Positions 50,312 to 59,002 of a DNA stretch of 64,000 nucleotides are shown piece after piece. Location of the stretch: contig JAQBQE010000009.1 of assembly GCA_028287135.1 (NCBI GenBank), positions 62,001-126,000 on the forward strand. The letters are read 5' to 3'. This stretch comes from Myxococcales bacterium. Lineage in GTDB: Bacteria > Myxococcota_A > Polyangia > Haliangiales > Haliangiaceae. How positions within the stretch are numbered: the first letter of the stretch is position 1; every line of letters starts with the position of its first letter. A program made the translations under genes and the position numbers. The notes below the pieces were generated by a model. That model ran no database searches. It saw nothing but the letters and a program-made list of their open reading frames with translations, and was not told the origin of the DNA.

Positions 50312-51913
50312 ATGGGGGACCCCGCGCCAGCGACACTCGACGTCCGGGGATTGCGCGTCGCGCTCCCCGATGGCCGGGTCCTGATCGACAGCGTGGATCT
50401 GTCGATCGCACCCGGTGAGGTCGTCGTCTTGCTCGGCGGCTCGGGCGCCGGCAAGTCGACGTTTGCGCGCGTGCTGTTCGAGCGCGACGAGCTCGAGTCC
50501 GCAGGCTTCGACGTGGTCGCCGCGCGGCTCGACCTCGACCATGGCCAGCTCGGGCTCGTCCCGCAGCGCGGCGCCCTGTTCGATCATCTCGATGTGCGCG
50601 GCAACCTCGAGCTCGCGCTGCGCCATGCCGACGGCGCCCAGCCGGTCACCGACGGCGAGGCCGCGGCGTGGCTCAGCCGGGTCGGACTGGATCCGAAGCT
50701 CGCGGAGCCCGGCACGCCGGTCACCAGCCTGTCGGGCGGCCAGGCCCAGCGGGTCGCGGTCGCCCGCGTGCTCGCGAGCCGGCGCAAGCTGCTGTTCCTC
50801 GACGAGCCTTCGGTCGGGCTCGATCCACATCGCGTGCGCGTCCTCGCACGCCTGATCCGCGAGCAGGTCCGCGCGCTCGGGATCTCTGTGATCGTGGTCA
50901 CGCACGATGTCGCGCTCGCCGCCGGCGTCGCGGATCGCCTGTTCCTGCTGTCGCTCGAGCATCGTCGGCTCGAGCAGCTGTTCGCGGGACGCTGGCCCGG
51001 GGCGCTCGAGGATCCCGGCCACGATGCGGCCGAGCGCGGGCGCTGGCTCGTCGAGCTCGAAGGCGCCCTCGTCGATCACCTCGAGACCCACGGCGATCGC
51101 GCACCGCCCGACGGCCCGCCGCGATCGCGCTCTGTGCTCACGAAGCTCGCGCGGATCGCCGAACCGCTGCTCGCCCCGTTCCGGGTCGCGGCGATCTCCC
51201 TCGTGCGTGCGCCGGTGCAGCTCGTCCGTCATCCGCGCGACTTCGCGATCGTGGCGCGTCGCGTGGTCGCGCAGACCCTGCTGCGGCCGTTGCCGTTCTA
51301 CGCGATCGTCTCGACGCTGATCGGCTACACGGTGCTGTTCGTGATCAGCAAGGTCGGCGGCGCCGGTGTGCGGCCCGATGCCTTGCTGCGCCAGATCGGT
51401 GGCAGCTACGTCGTCGCCCTCGCGCCTGCCCTCTCGGCGCTGCTGTTCGTCGCCGCATCGGGCAGCGCGACCAATGCGTGGCTCGGCTCGATGGGCCTGA
51501 CCAAGCAGACCCTCGCGCTCGATGCCCTCGGGGTCGATCGACGGTCGTACCTGTGGGCGCCGGCGTGGCTCGCGACCGCGATCTGCTACCTCGCGGTCGC
51601 GGCGTTGTTTGCACTCGGCATGATCGCGGGCGGCTGGCTGGTCTGTCGGTCGTACGGCGTTCCCGACGCCTGGGAGCTGTTGACCGGCGACTTCCTCGAC
51701 CCGAGGCCGGAGCGCCTTCGCTACGCGATGCGCGCGGGCTTCCTCGTCTGGATCTACGCGTGGGGCATCGCGAGTGACGTCGTCGCGAAGGGCGGCGGGT
51801 CGAAACCCGAGGCCGATGCCGTCACGCGCGGGATGACCGCGAGTGTCGTCGCGTGCACGTTGTGGGTGGTCGCGTGGGAGCTATTGACGGTGCTGGTGGT
51901 GTTCGGCGGATGA
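50312..51913 (+). CDS. Fused MlaF-MlaE-like lipid ABC transporter
   Basis: A 533-residue fusion. Residues 1-235 are an ABC ATPase: Walker A LLGGSGAGKST, signature SLSGGQAQRVAV, Walker B LLFLDEPSVGL and the H-loop VVTHDVAL. Residues about 280-533 are an MlaE-type permease (ISKVGGAGVRPDALLRQIGG, VAASGSATNAWLGSMGLTKQ, DALGVDRRSYLWAPAWLA, VTRGMTASVVACTLWVVAWE). In other bacteria these are separate MlaF and MlaE subunits that drive phospholipid or sterol transport between membranes. No MCE (MlaD) protein is adjacent; instead the next gene, overlapping by 4 bp, encodes a TULIP-like secreted protein. The ATG at 50312 is chosen; a GTG at 50285 is also possible. Confidence 0.9.
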   Translation: MGDPAPATLDVRGLRVALPDGRVLIDSVDLSIAPGEVVVLLGGSGAGKSTFARVLFERDELESAGFDVVAARLDLDHGQLGLVPQRGALFDHLDVRGNLELALRHADGAQPVTDGEAAAWLSRVGLDPKLAEPGTPVTSLSGGQAQRVAVARVLASRRKLLFLDEPSVGLDPHRVRVLARLIREQVRALGISVIVVTHDVALAAGVADRLFLLSLEHRRLEQLFAGRWPGALEDPGHDAAERGRWLVELEGALVDHLETHGDRAPPDGPPRSRSVLTKLARIAEPLLAPFRVAAISLVRAPVQLVRHPRDFAIVARRVVAQTLLRPLPFYAIVSTLIGYTVLFVISKVGGAGVRPDALLRQIGGSYVVALAPALSALLFVAASGSATNAWLGSMGLTKQTLALDALGVDRRSYLWAPAWLATAICYLAVAALFALGMIAGGWLVCRSYGVPDAWELLTGDFLDPRPERLRYAMRAGFLVWIYAWGIASDVVAKGGGSKPEADAVTRGMTASVVACTLWVVAWELLTVLVVFGG

Positions 51914-53445
51914 AGTCGCTCGCGGGCATCGCGCTGATCGCGGTCCATGTCGCCGCGTTCCTCGTCCTCGCGGGCCGCTGCCACGGCACCGAGCTCACGG
52001 TCGACGTGCGCGGCCCGACCGGGATCGTCCCCGAGGCACTGGCCGCTCGCGTGATCACGGAGGTCGACGCCGGCACGCCGCCGGGACCAGGGCTGCATCG
52101 CCGGCGGTGGAGCGTGCAGTATCGCGGCGGTTTCGAGCGCGCCGTCGGTGCGGCGCACCTGGTCGGGCCGTTCCAGGATCCGGCAGCGCGCGCGTGCACC
52201 GGCCGGGTCGTGGTGGCCCAGCGCTTGCTCGACGACGGCCACGCCGGGCCGGGGACGCTCGCGGCCGAGCTCTCCAAGATCTTGACCGCGGAGCTCCAGG
52301 GCGAATCCGTGTTCCCCGCGGGTGACTTCCGTCGGATCTCGGGCCTGTCGCTGCGCTGGGCGCGGCTCGAATGGCACCCCGGCGATCGTGGCTTCCTCGG
52401 CGATGCCGCGCTCGGATACGTGCGGGCGCAGTTCACGGTCGTGATGGCGCGGGTCTCGGTGCCCGTGGTGATCGCGCTCGTCCCGTCGGTCGCCACGACC
52501 GAGCTCGCGTTCCGGGTCGCCGCGCACGCGGAGCTCGACTTCGACAACCGGGTCGCGCAGTGGATCAGCGACAAGCTGGGAGGGAATGCGTTCGCGACCA
52601 AGATCGCGCGCGGTCAGATCGACGGGATGCTGATCAGCGCGCTCGCGCCACCACCGCCGTTCGAGCTCCCCGGGGGCCAGGTCCTGCGATTCGGATTCTG
52701 TGCCGGAGCGCCGGAGATCTTCGAGGGCGTCTCGGGTGCACTGCCGTTTTCGGTCGAGATCGGAAGACTCGCCGGCGATCCGTCGATCCTCCCGCCGCGT
52801 CGTGGACCGACCCCGCGGCTGGCGCTCGCGCCGGGTGCGGCGCTCGCGATCGATCTGGATCTCGATGCGCTCAACGCGCTGCTGTTCGAGCTATGGCGTG
52901 GCGGCTTCCTCGATCGCGAGCTCGCGGCGGCAGGCCTCGACCGCCGGTTCAACACCGATCCGATCGTCACCGAATTCCTCTCGCTCCGGATCTCGCCGGT
53001 CCGGCTGGCCCTCCCGCCCGTGCTCGCGCCCTCGCCGGGGGGGCTCCGGATGTCGGCGGATGCGCGGATCACGATCACGGATCCGCCGGTGTCCACGACA
53101 GGACGGATCTGGGGCGGCCTCGAGTTTCGGTTCGGGAGCACGGTCGATGCGGTCGGCGTCGACCTCGGCGCGCTCGAGCTGTCGTGTGAACGAACCCCGA
53201 CGTTGCTCGTTCCCTGCTACGCGGACCTCGTTGCGGGAGTTCGCGGGCGCGGTGGCGAATTCCACGGTGCGCTGACCAGCGCATTTGCGAACATCCTCTC
53301 CGAGATCTTCGTCGAACGCCGGCTCGGCGCCTCGGGCCTTCCCGCAGATCTCGTGATCCACTCCGCTGTGCCCCGTGTCACCTCGACCGGCAGCAATGCC
53401 TCGCTGCACCTCGATCTCGACGCAATCCTCGTCCCGGCGCAGTGA
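51910..53445 (+). CDS. Secreted protein with BPI/TULIP-like features
   Basis: A 511-residue protein with an uncleaved or signal-type N-terminal helix (SLAGIALIAVHVAAFLVLAG). It is rich in beta strands and has two segments that recall the TULIP (BPI/LBP/CETP) lipid-binding fold. One is LNALLFELWRGGFLDREL, with the 'lN.lLw.lW..G.l' pattern of BPI helices. The other is the repeating DLDLDAL/LHLDLDAILVP strands. It overlaps the fused MlaFE-like gene by ATGA, so it is made together with a lipid transporter. A periplasmic lipid carrier standing in for an MCE protein is my inference; the family assignment is by eye. Confidence 0.55.
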   Translation: MKSLAGIALIAVHVAAFLVLAGRCHGTELTVDVRGPTGIVPEALAARVITEVDAGTPPGPGLHRRRWSVQYRGGFERAVGAAHLVGPFQDPAARACTGRVVVAQRLLDDGHAGPGTLAAELSKILTAELQGESVFPAGDFRRISGLSLRWARLEWHPGDRGFLGDAALGYVRAQFTVVMARVSVPVVIALVPSVATTELAFRVAAHAELDFDNRVAQWISDKLGGNAFATKIARGQIDGMLISALAPPPPFELPGGQVLRFGFCAGAPEIFEGVSGALPFSVEIGRLAGDPSILPPRRGPTPRLALAPGAALAIDLDLDALNALLFELWRGGFLDRELAAAGLDRRFNTDPIVTEFLSLRISPVRLALPPVLAPSPGGLRMSADARITITDPPVSTTGRIWGGLEFRFGSTVDAVGVDLGALELSCERTPTLLVPCYADLVAGVRGRGGEFHGALTSAFANILSEIFVERRLGASGLPADLVIHSAVPRVTSTGSNASLHLDLDAILVPAQ

Positions 53446-53484
53446 GAAACTGGCCAGTTCGCCGGAGCGCCCTACACTCGAGAG

Positions 53485-54204
53485 GTGACGCGCGATGAGT
53501 TTCGGGAGGCGCTCCTGTCGATCATGGAGCGCAAGAAGCACTGGGCGTGGCAGCACTTCACGACGGGTCGCGTCCCGAAGGAGAAGCTGCACCTCCACTT
53601 CGAGCAGGAGTACGCGACCTACGTCCGCGACTTCCCGGTGATGGTCGGCTGGGCCTACGTCCAGTGCCCGATCGCGGAGGTCCGGCGCGACCTCGCGGAG
53701 AACCTGTTCGAGGAGGAGACCGGAGGCTTGATCGCCGGCCGCCCGCACCCCGAGCTGTTCCTCGAGTACCCGCGCGGGCTCGGCATGGATGTCGGTCGGT
53801 TCGAGCGCGTCGAGCTGATGCCGGCCGCACGCGAGTTCCGGCGAACCCTCGACGAGCGCACGCAGCACCGTGGCTGGGCCCAAGCCTGCGCGGTGGTGAC
53901 GATCTTCCTCGAGGGGACCGACCACGAGCGCGGCGAGCTCGATCCCGATGCACCGAAGCGCCCCGCTCCACCGCTCGAGCAGCATCCGCTCGTCAAGCAC
54001 TACGGGCTACCGCTCGAGGCGCTCGCGCTGACCAAAGCGCATCGCAAGGTCGAAGGCAGTCACCGCGCCGCGGCGTGGCGGATCATCCTCGATCACATCC
54101 CGCCGGCCGAGTACGCCGGCGTGATCGCCGCGATGGAGGCGACGATGACCTCGTGGCTCGCGTACCGCGACGAGGTCGCAGCGATCTGCGGCCTCCAGCG
54201 CTAG
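53485..54204 (+). CDS. Haem-oxygenase-like di-iron (HDO/TenA-PqqC fold) protein
   Basis: A 239-residue all-helical protein. Candidate metal ligands stand where the family has them: LHLHFEQEYATYVRDFP, DLAENLFEEETGG followed by HPELFLEYPRGLG, and AHRKVEGSHRAAAWR on the later helix. Such proteins ('iron-containing redox enzyme family') carry out diverse oxygenation or N-oxygenation reactions. The substrate is unknown and no biosynthetic cluster surrounds it. The start is a GTG at 53485. Its TAG shares a CTAG with the stop of the convergent kinase gene. Confidence 0.78.
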   Translation: MTRDEFREALLSIMERKKHWAWQHFTTGRVPKEKLHLHFEQEYATYVRDFPVMVGWAYVQCPIAEVRRDLAENLFEEETGGLIAGRPHPELFLEYPRGLGMDVGRFERVELMPAAREFRRTLDERTQHRGWAQACAVVTIFLEGTDHERGELDPDAPKRPAPPLEQHPLVKHYGLPLEALALTKAHRKVEGSHRAAAWRIILDHIPPAEYAGVIAAMEATMTSWLAYRDEVAAICGLQR

Positions 54205-54212
54205 CGGCGCTG
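54196..54212. terminator. Hairpin over the shared stop codons of two convergent genes
   Basis: CAGCGC-TAGCG-GCGCTG is a perfect 6-bp dyad whose left arm and loop contain CTAG, the overlapping stop codons of both convergent genes. It could act as a bidirectional terminator, but it lacks T tracts on either side. Confidence 0.4.
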
Positions 54213-57119
54213 CTGGGCCTGGGCGGCGGCCAGCTCGACGCGCGCCGCGTTCTGGACCGTCCCGGGAATGCCCGCACGCACGTCGACGGCGCGCGTGGCC
54301 GCCACGATCGCCGCGGGCCAGCGTCCGGTCGCCCGATCGAACCGAGCGAGCTCGATCAGGACGCCCGCGATCATCGGGCTCGCCGGCCCCCGACTCTGCT
54401 CGCGAACCGCGAGCGCGCGCTCGAGCGTGGCCGCTGCCGCAGCGAGCTCATCACTCCGTAGCTCGCAGCGTGCTCGCGCCTCGAGACCGAACGCGAGGTC
54501 GCTCCGCCCGGAGACCATCGTCGCGGAAGCGGCATCGAGCCGATCGAGGATCGGCTTCGCGTCGAGGCAGCGCATTGCCTGCTCGAGGACGTAGCCCCGC
54601 GTCGCCAGCGTGGTGCGCACGAGCAGGTGATCGGCGGGCAGGTGCGCATCCGCGATCGCGAGCGCCGCGCGGCTCGTCTGCTCGGCCTCGGCACGCGCGC
54701 CCTGTGCGGCCAGCACGCGGGCGAGGTGACCGAGGCTGGCGATTCCCTCTGCCGCATCGGCGCCGTACCCCTTCTCGTCGATCGCGCGCGCGCGGCGCGC
54801 TGCCTGCAACGCGTCGTCGGGGCGACCGAGCTCCCATTGATAGAGCCGGGACAGCCGGATCCAGGTCTCCGACAGCAAGAAGTAGTCGGGTCCCAGCTGC
54901 CGGGCGCGACCTGCCGCCACCGATTCCTGGAGCTGCCTGGCCTCGGCGATCTGACCGTGCTCGGCGAGCGCGAATGCGAGGTTGCCACGTGCATTGAGGG
55001 CCTCGGGGTGGTCGGCACCCTGGAGATGCTCGCGCATGGCGAGCGCGGATCGATGCAGCGGGATGGCGGCAGCGAGGCACTCGAGCTCGACGAGACTTGC
55101 CGCCAGACTGTTCTGCGCCTCCGCGATCTTCGGGTGCTCGGGACCGTGCACGAAGACGTTCGCGAGCAGCGTCACCAGCTCGAGCGAGACCGATCGCTCG
55201 GCGCCACCGGCGGACCACTCGGCGAGGCTGCGCGCGTAGAAGTACTCGGCGACGAGCACCGGATCGCCGACCCGCATGACGGCAGCCTCCGCGTAGTCGG
55301 CGGCGAGCTTGCCCTCGGCGAGCCGCAGCTGCGTGTGCGCCAGCGTCTCGACGATCAGCACCTTGGCGCGGGCCTCGAGGTCGAGCCGGCCGGCGGCGGA
55401 CGCGGCCACGGCAGCGGCATGCAGAGGAGCCTCCGCGGACCGTGGATCGACGGCGCGCCGCAGATCCCCCTCGACGATCAGCGCCTCGGCCTCGAGCGCA
55501 CGATCGCCCGTGCCGCGCGCGAGGGCGAGCGGTGGGACCAGCGCAGCAAGGCCCGCGGACGTGCTGCCGAGATCGGCGAGCACCTGCGCGCGAGCGATCG
55601 ATCCATACGCGGTCGACTGCTGCGCATCATCGCGCGCTGACCACGATCCACCGAGCATGCGCTCGTCGGCGCACGCCTCCACACGCGGCAGCGCATAGGC
55701 CGCCGTGCTCGCGCCCGCGATCTCCGTCGCGTCGGGATGCTCGAGGGTCGAGATCAGCGATCGCCAGTGATCACGGCGGCGCTCGAGGCACGCAAACCGA
55801 TGTCTGACCACCGAGGCGGGCTGGAGCCGCGCTTCGTCGGCCGAGCACGCCTCGCTCCATGCCGCCTTCCACGACGTCGCGTACCGATCGATCGCGCGTT
55901 CGACCCGACTTGCCGCACCGACGGCGAGTGGGCTGTGCGTGCCGTCGATCCCGGCGCGCAACGCCGTACGGCGATCTGCGCCCCACACCGCCTCGACCAG
56001 CGCGTTTGCTCGATCACCACAGCTCTCGCGAGTGGTGCCCGAGGGCACGGCGATGCGCACGACCACCAGCGCCACGATGCCCGCCGCGCCGATCCCGCCC
56101 GCAGCGATCTTCGACCGCCGCGCATCGTGCTCGAGGGCGTGGACGAGCGCCCCCATCGTCGGCGGTCTGCGCGCAGGATCGGCCTGTAGCCCCGCGAGCA
56201 CCGCGTCGCGCACGTGGCGCGGAAGGCGTGGCTCTCGCGGGACGCGTGGCCCGGTGTCGATCGCCGCGAGCAAGTCCGGCACCGTGTGCGCGGGGAACGG
56301 AGACGCGCCGAACAGTGCGGCGTACAGCGCAACGCAGAACGAGAACAGATCCGAGCGCGCATCGACGGCCTCGCGACGCAGCGCCTCCGGTGACATGTAC
56401 AGCGGCGTACCGACCAGCGTGCCCTCGACGGTGAACGACGACAGCGATCGAGGGCTGGAGCCGACGTCATCGGTCAGCGGGGCCACCACACCACTGCGCG
56501 CAAGACCGAAGTCGGTGACGGCGACCCGCCCGTCACGGTGGACGAGGACGTTCTCGGGCTTGAAGTCCCGGTGGATGATGCCTGCGGCATGTGCGGCGGC
56601 GAGCCCGCGGCCTGCCTGCGTGAAGGCGCCGACGATCTCGCGCACGCTGCGCGGCTCCGCGGCGAGCCACGCTCCGAGCGTCCAGCCGTCGACGAACTCC
56701 ATCGCCGCGAACCACCCGCTGTCAGACCGGCCGACGTCGTGCACGGCGACGACGTGCGGGCTCGACACCCGCGCCATCGCGCGAGCCTCGTGCTGGAAGC
56801 GTTCCTCGTCGTCGCGCCGCGTGCGGTGGAGGATCTTGAGCGCGACCTTGCGATCGAGCTCGGGGTCGTACGCCGCATAGACCACGCCGAACGCGCCGCG
56901 CCCGACGCGCGCGAGGATCTGATAGCGGCCGACGAGGTTGCCCGCCTGGAGCTCGGGAGACTGCGCCAGGCAACCGACGACCACGAGGCAGCTCGAGCAG
57001 CCGTCGAGGTGAGCCTCGAGCGCGGTGGCCTCGGCCTCGGTGAGCTCGCCCGCGGTGAAGGCGGACAGCACGTCGGCAGCCGGGCACGGCGTGGTCTCCG
57101 TCGGTACTGCGGAGCCCAT
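54201..57119 (-). CDS. Ser/Thr kinase with anti-sigma-like zinc finger and TPR-type C-terminus
   Basis: A 972-residue kinase. The N-terminus carries a putative zinc finger of the anti-sigma type (ALEAHLDGCSSC: His37, Cys41, Cys44). The kinase domain (about 66-360) has VGRGAFGVVYAA, Lys95 in VALKI, HRDFKPEN at 183-190, DFG at 203-205 and GTPLYMSPEAL. One membrane helix (IGAAGIVALVVVRIAV) follows. From about 420 to the end are helical repeats of TPR type (LNARGNLAFALAEHGQIAEA, ARVLAAQGARAEAEQTSRAA). It is divergent from a sigma factor gene, with 22 bp between the chosen starts, so the zinc finger may bind that sigma. The ATG at 57119 begins the zinc-finger region directly. Confidence 0.92.
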   Translation of the reverse strand: MGSAVPTETTPCPAADVLSAFTAGELTEAEATALEAHLDGCSSCLVVVGCLAQSPELQAGNLVGRYQILARVGRGAFGVVYAAYDPELDRKVALKILHRTRRDDEERFQHEARAMARVSSPHVVAVHDVGRSDSGWFAAMEFVDGWTLGAWLAAEPRSVREIVGAFTQAGRGLAAAHAAGIIHRDFKPENVLVHRDGRVAVTDFGLARSGVVAPLTDDVGSSPRSLSSFTVEGTLVGTPLYMSPEALRREAVDARSDLFSFCVALYAALFGASPFPAHTVPDLLAAIDTGPRVPREPRLPRHVRDAVLAGLQADPARRPPTMGALVHALEHDARRSKIAAGGIGAAGIVALVVVRIAVPSGTTRESCGDRANALVEAVWGADRRTALRAGIDGTHSPLAVGAASRVERAIDRYATSWKAAWSEACSADEARLQPASVVRHRFACLERRRDHWRSLISTLEHPDATEIAGASTAAYALPRVEACADERMLGGSWSARDDAQQSTAYGSIARAQVLADLGSTSAGLAALVPPLALARGTGDRALEAEALIVEGDLRRAVDPRSAEAPLHAAAVAASAAGRLDLEARAKVLIVETLAHTQLRLAEGKLAADYAEAAVMRVGDPVLVAEYFYARSLAEWSAGGAERSVSLELVTLLANVFVHGPEHPKIAEAQNSLAASLVELECLAAAIPLHRSALAMREHLQGADHPEALNARGNLAFALAEHGQIAEARQLQESVAAGRARQLGPDYFLLSETWIRLSRLYQWELGRPDDALQAARRARAIDEKGYGADAAEGIASLGHLARVLAAQGARAEAEQTSRAALAIADAHLPADHLLVRTTLATRGYVLEQAMRCLDAKPILDRLDAASATMVSGRSDLAFGLEARARCELRSDELAAAAATLERALAVREQSRGPASPMIAGVLIELARFDRATGRWPAAIVAATRAVDVRAGIPGTVQNAARVELAAAQAQQRR

Positions 57120-57141
57120 CACCCATGATAACGTTGGAAGG

Positions 57142-57954
57142 TTGGCCGCGGACCTCTCCGACCAGACAATCGCGGACGCCTGGGCCATGGGTCGACAGGC
57201 GTTCGCAGCGCTCGCCGTTCCGCTCGACGCCTTCACCGTGTTCGCCCGGGATCGAACCGCGACCTGGGCCGGCGCCCTCGACCGCTCCGCCGATCTCTAC
57301 CTGGCGTGTGCGTGTGCCGCCGCCGGCTCGGGCGCCGCCGAGCTGTTCCTCGAACGGTTCGGGGATCGGATCCCCTCGTACCTCGGCAAGCTCGGCAGCG
57401 ACCGCGATCTCGTCGATGAGGTCCGCCAGATCGTGCTGGTTCGCTGCCTGCTCGGTGACGTCGAGCGTGCGCCGGCGATCACGAGCTACAGCGGTCGCGG
57501 GTCGCTCGAGGGCTGGGTCCGCGCGACCGCGGTCCGCGAGGCACTGTCGCTGCAGCGCGATCGCGCACGGCACGTCGAGCTGACGTCGCCGGGCAACGAG
57601 ACACCGGACGAGCACGATCGCGAGCTCGCCCAGCTGATCGGTCACTATCGTGAGCCGGTCATGCGCGCGTTCACGGCGGCGGTCGCGGCCCTGCCCCGTG
57701 AGCACCGGACCCTGCTCCGCCTGCACTATGTCTATTCGCTGACGACCGCAGATCTCGCGAAGATGTTCCGGGTCAGCCGGGCAACCCTGGTCCGTCGGGT
57801 CACCGAGGCGCGTGACGGCCTGTTCGAGCTCCTGCAGGGCGCCTTGTTCGGTCAGGCGGGCGTGCCACCGGAGGACTGCGAGAGCGTGCTTCGCCTGGTC
57901 AAGAGCCAGGTCGACCTCCGGCTGTCCTCGCTTCTGCGCGAAACCGCCGCCTGA
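57142..57954 (+). CDS. Sigma-70-like RNA polymerase sigma factor
   Basis: A protein of about 270 residues of the myxobacterial long sigma group. The region-2 part is ADLYLACACAAAGSGAAELF with DLVDEVRQIVLVRCLL and SLEGWVRATAVREALSLQR. The region-4 helix-turn-helix is LPREHRTLLRLHYVYSLTTA, then LAKMFRVSRATLVRRVTEAR. The N-terminal 50 residues are specific to this group. The start is uncertain: TTG at 57142 or ATG at 57187. It is divergent from a kinase with an anti-sigma-like zinc finger, and the two probably form a regulatory pair. Confidence 0.85.
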   Translation: MAADLSDQTIADAWAMGRQAFAALAVPLDAFTVFARDRTATWAGALDRSADLYLACACAAAGSGAAELFLERFGDRIPSYLGKLGSDRDLVDEVRQIVLVRCLLGDVERAPAITSYSGRGSLEGWVRATAVREALSLQRDRARHVELTSPGNETPDEHDRELAQLIGHYREPVMRAFTAAVAALPREHRTLLRLHYVYSLTTADLAKMFRVSRATLVRRVTEARDGLFELLQGALFGQAGVPPEDCESVLRLVKSQVDLRLSSLLRETAA

Positions 57955-58017
57955 CGATTTCTCGATCTTTGTGTGAGGCAGCTCCCCGGCTCGCTCCTCT
58001 GAGAGCTGGGTGCTCAC

Positions 58018-58986
58018 ATGAAGTCAGTTGTACTTGGTCTCATCGTCTCGCTCGGCGGGTGTGCCGGCGTCTATGCGGAGCTTGCTGCCACGCAGCTGTC
58101 GTCGGCGAAGATCTCGCCCTCGGGCGATGGCGACAGCACGGATCTCGGCGGTGCGAGCACCGTGGGGTTCAACATCGGTGCGGACTTCGGCAGCACGCGC
58201 CATCGCTTCGCGATCGGCTACGCGTCGGACTCGGTCTCGTTCGACAACGGGTCGGGGTCGTTCGGGCGGTCCTCGATGCGCTACGACTTCAACGTCCTCA
58301 GCCTCGCTGATCGGCTCAAGCTCCGGCTCGCTCTCGCGGTCGAGCTCGGCAGCGGCACGGCAACCTACGGAGGGATGACGGTCGATGGTGGTGGAGCAGG
58401 TGCGATGGCGGGCGTTGGCGCGACCTACTTCCTGACCTGGTCGAATTCGATCCACGCCATGGTCGGCGCGCGCGGCATGTACAACACCGCGCCCGGTGGG
58501 AACTTCACCGGCACCGGGGTCACCGCGCGGATCGCGATTGCCCACACGTTCGGCGATACCCGCCCCGACCAGACGATCCTCATCCCGCTCTCGTTCAGCA
58601 ACGACGTCACGGGGATGATCGCGGCAGGTGCCGCGGCGCTCGGGTGCACGATCACGGACCGCCACACCGAGAGGACCTACGCGTGGCTCGGGGTCCGCTG
58701 CAGCGGCGGCCGCAACATCCGCTACGTGCAGATGGCCTCGGGCATGGCGATCACGTGCCAGCACGAGCAGTCGACGAAGAATTGCCGCGCGCTGAACGAC
58801 GCGATCCTCGAGGCGGCCGCGCCGAAGACGACCGTGCCTGAGCCCGCCGTGGCGACGCCCGCACCGATCGTGACGCCCGCGCCGACGCCCGAGGCGGCTC
58901 CGACGCCCGTCCCGGCCGCTGCCCCGATGGCGGCTCCGACCGAACCCGCTCCCTCGGTTGCACCTCCAGCTCCGCCGGCTCCTTGA
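58018..58986 (+). CDS. Envelope lipoprotein with beta-rich body and Pro/Ala tail
   Basis: A 322-residue protein with a lipoprotein signal (VVLGLIVSLGGCAG, Cys 15). The body alternates short strands (FGSTRHRFAIGYASDS, LKLRLALAVELG, VGATYFLTW) in the manner of a small outer-membrane barrel or a porin-like domain. Three cysteines lie near 211-260. The last 50 residues are a Pro/Ala/Thr-rich tail suitable for crossing the cell wall or surface. No family is recognised. It is the first of three co-directional envelope genes. Confidence 0.65.
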   Translation: MKSVVLGLIVSLGGCAGVYAELAATQLSSAKISPSGDGDSTDLGGASTVGFNIGADFGSTRHRFAIGYASDSVSFDNGSGSFGRSSMRYDFNVLSLADRLKLRLALAVELGSGTATYGGMTVDGGGAGAMAGVGATYFLTWSNSIHAMVGARGMYNTAPGGNFTGTGVTARIAIAHTFGDTRPDQTILIPLSFSNDVTGMIAAGAAALGCTITDRHTERTYAWLGVRCSGGRNIRYVQMASGMAITCQHEQSTKNCRALNDAILEAAAPKTTVPEPAVATPAPIVTPAPTPEAAPTPVPAAAPMAAPTEPAPSVAPPAPPAP

Positions 58987-59002
58987 TTCCTCCCACGAAC
59001 GG

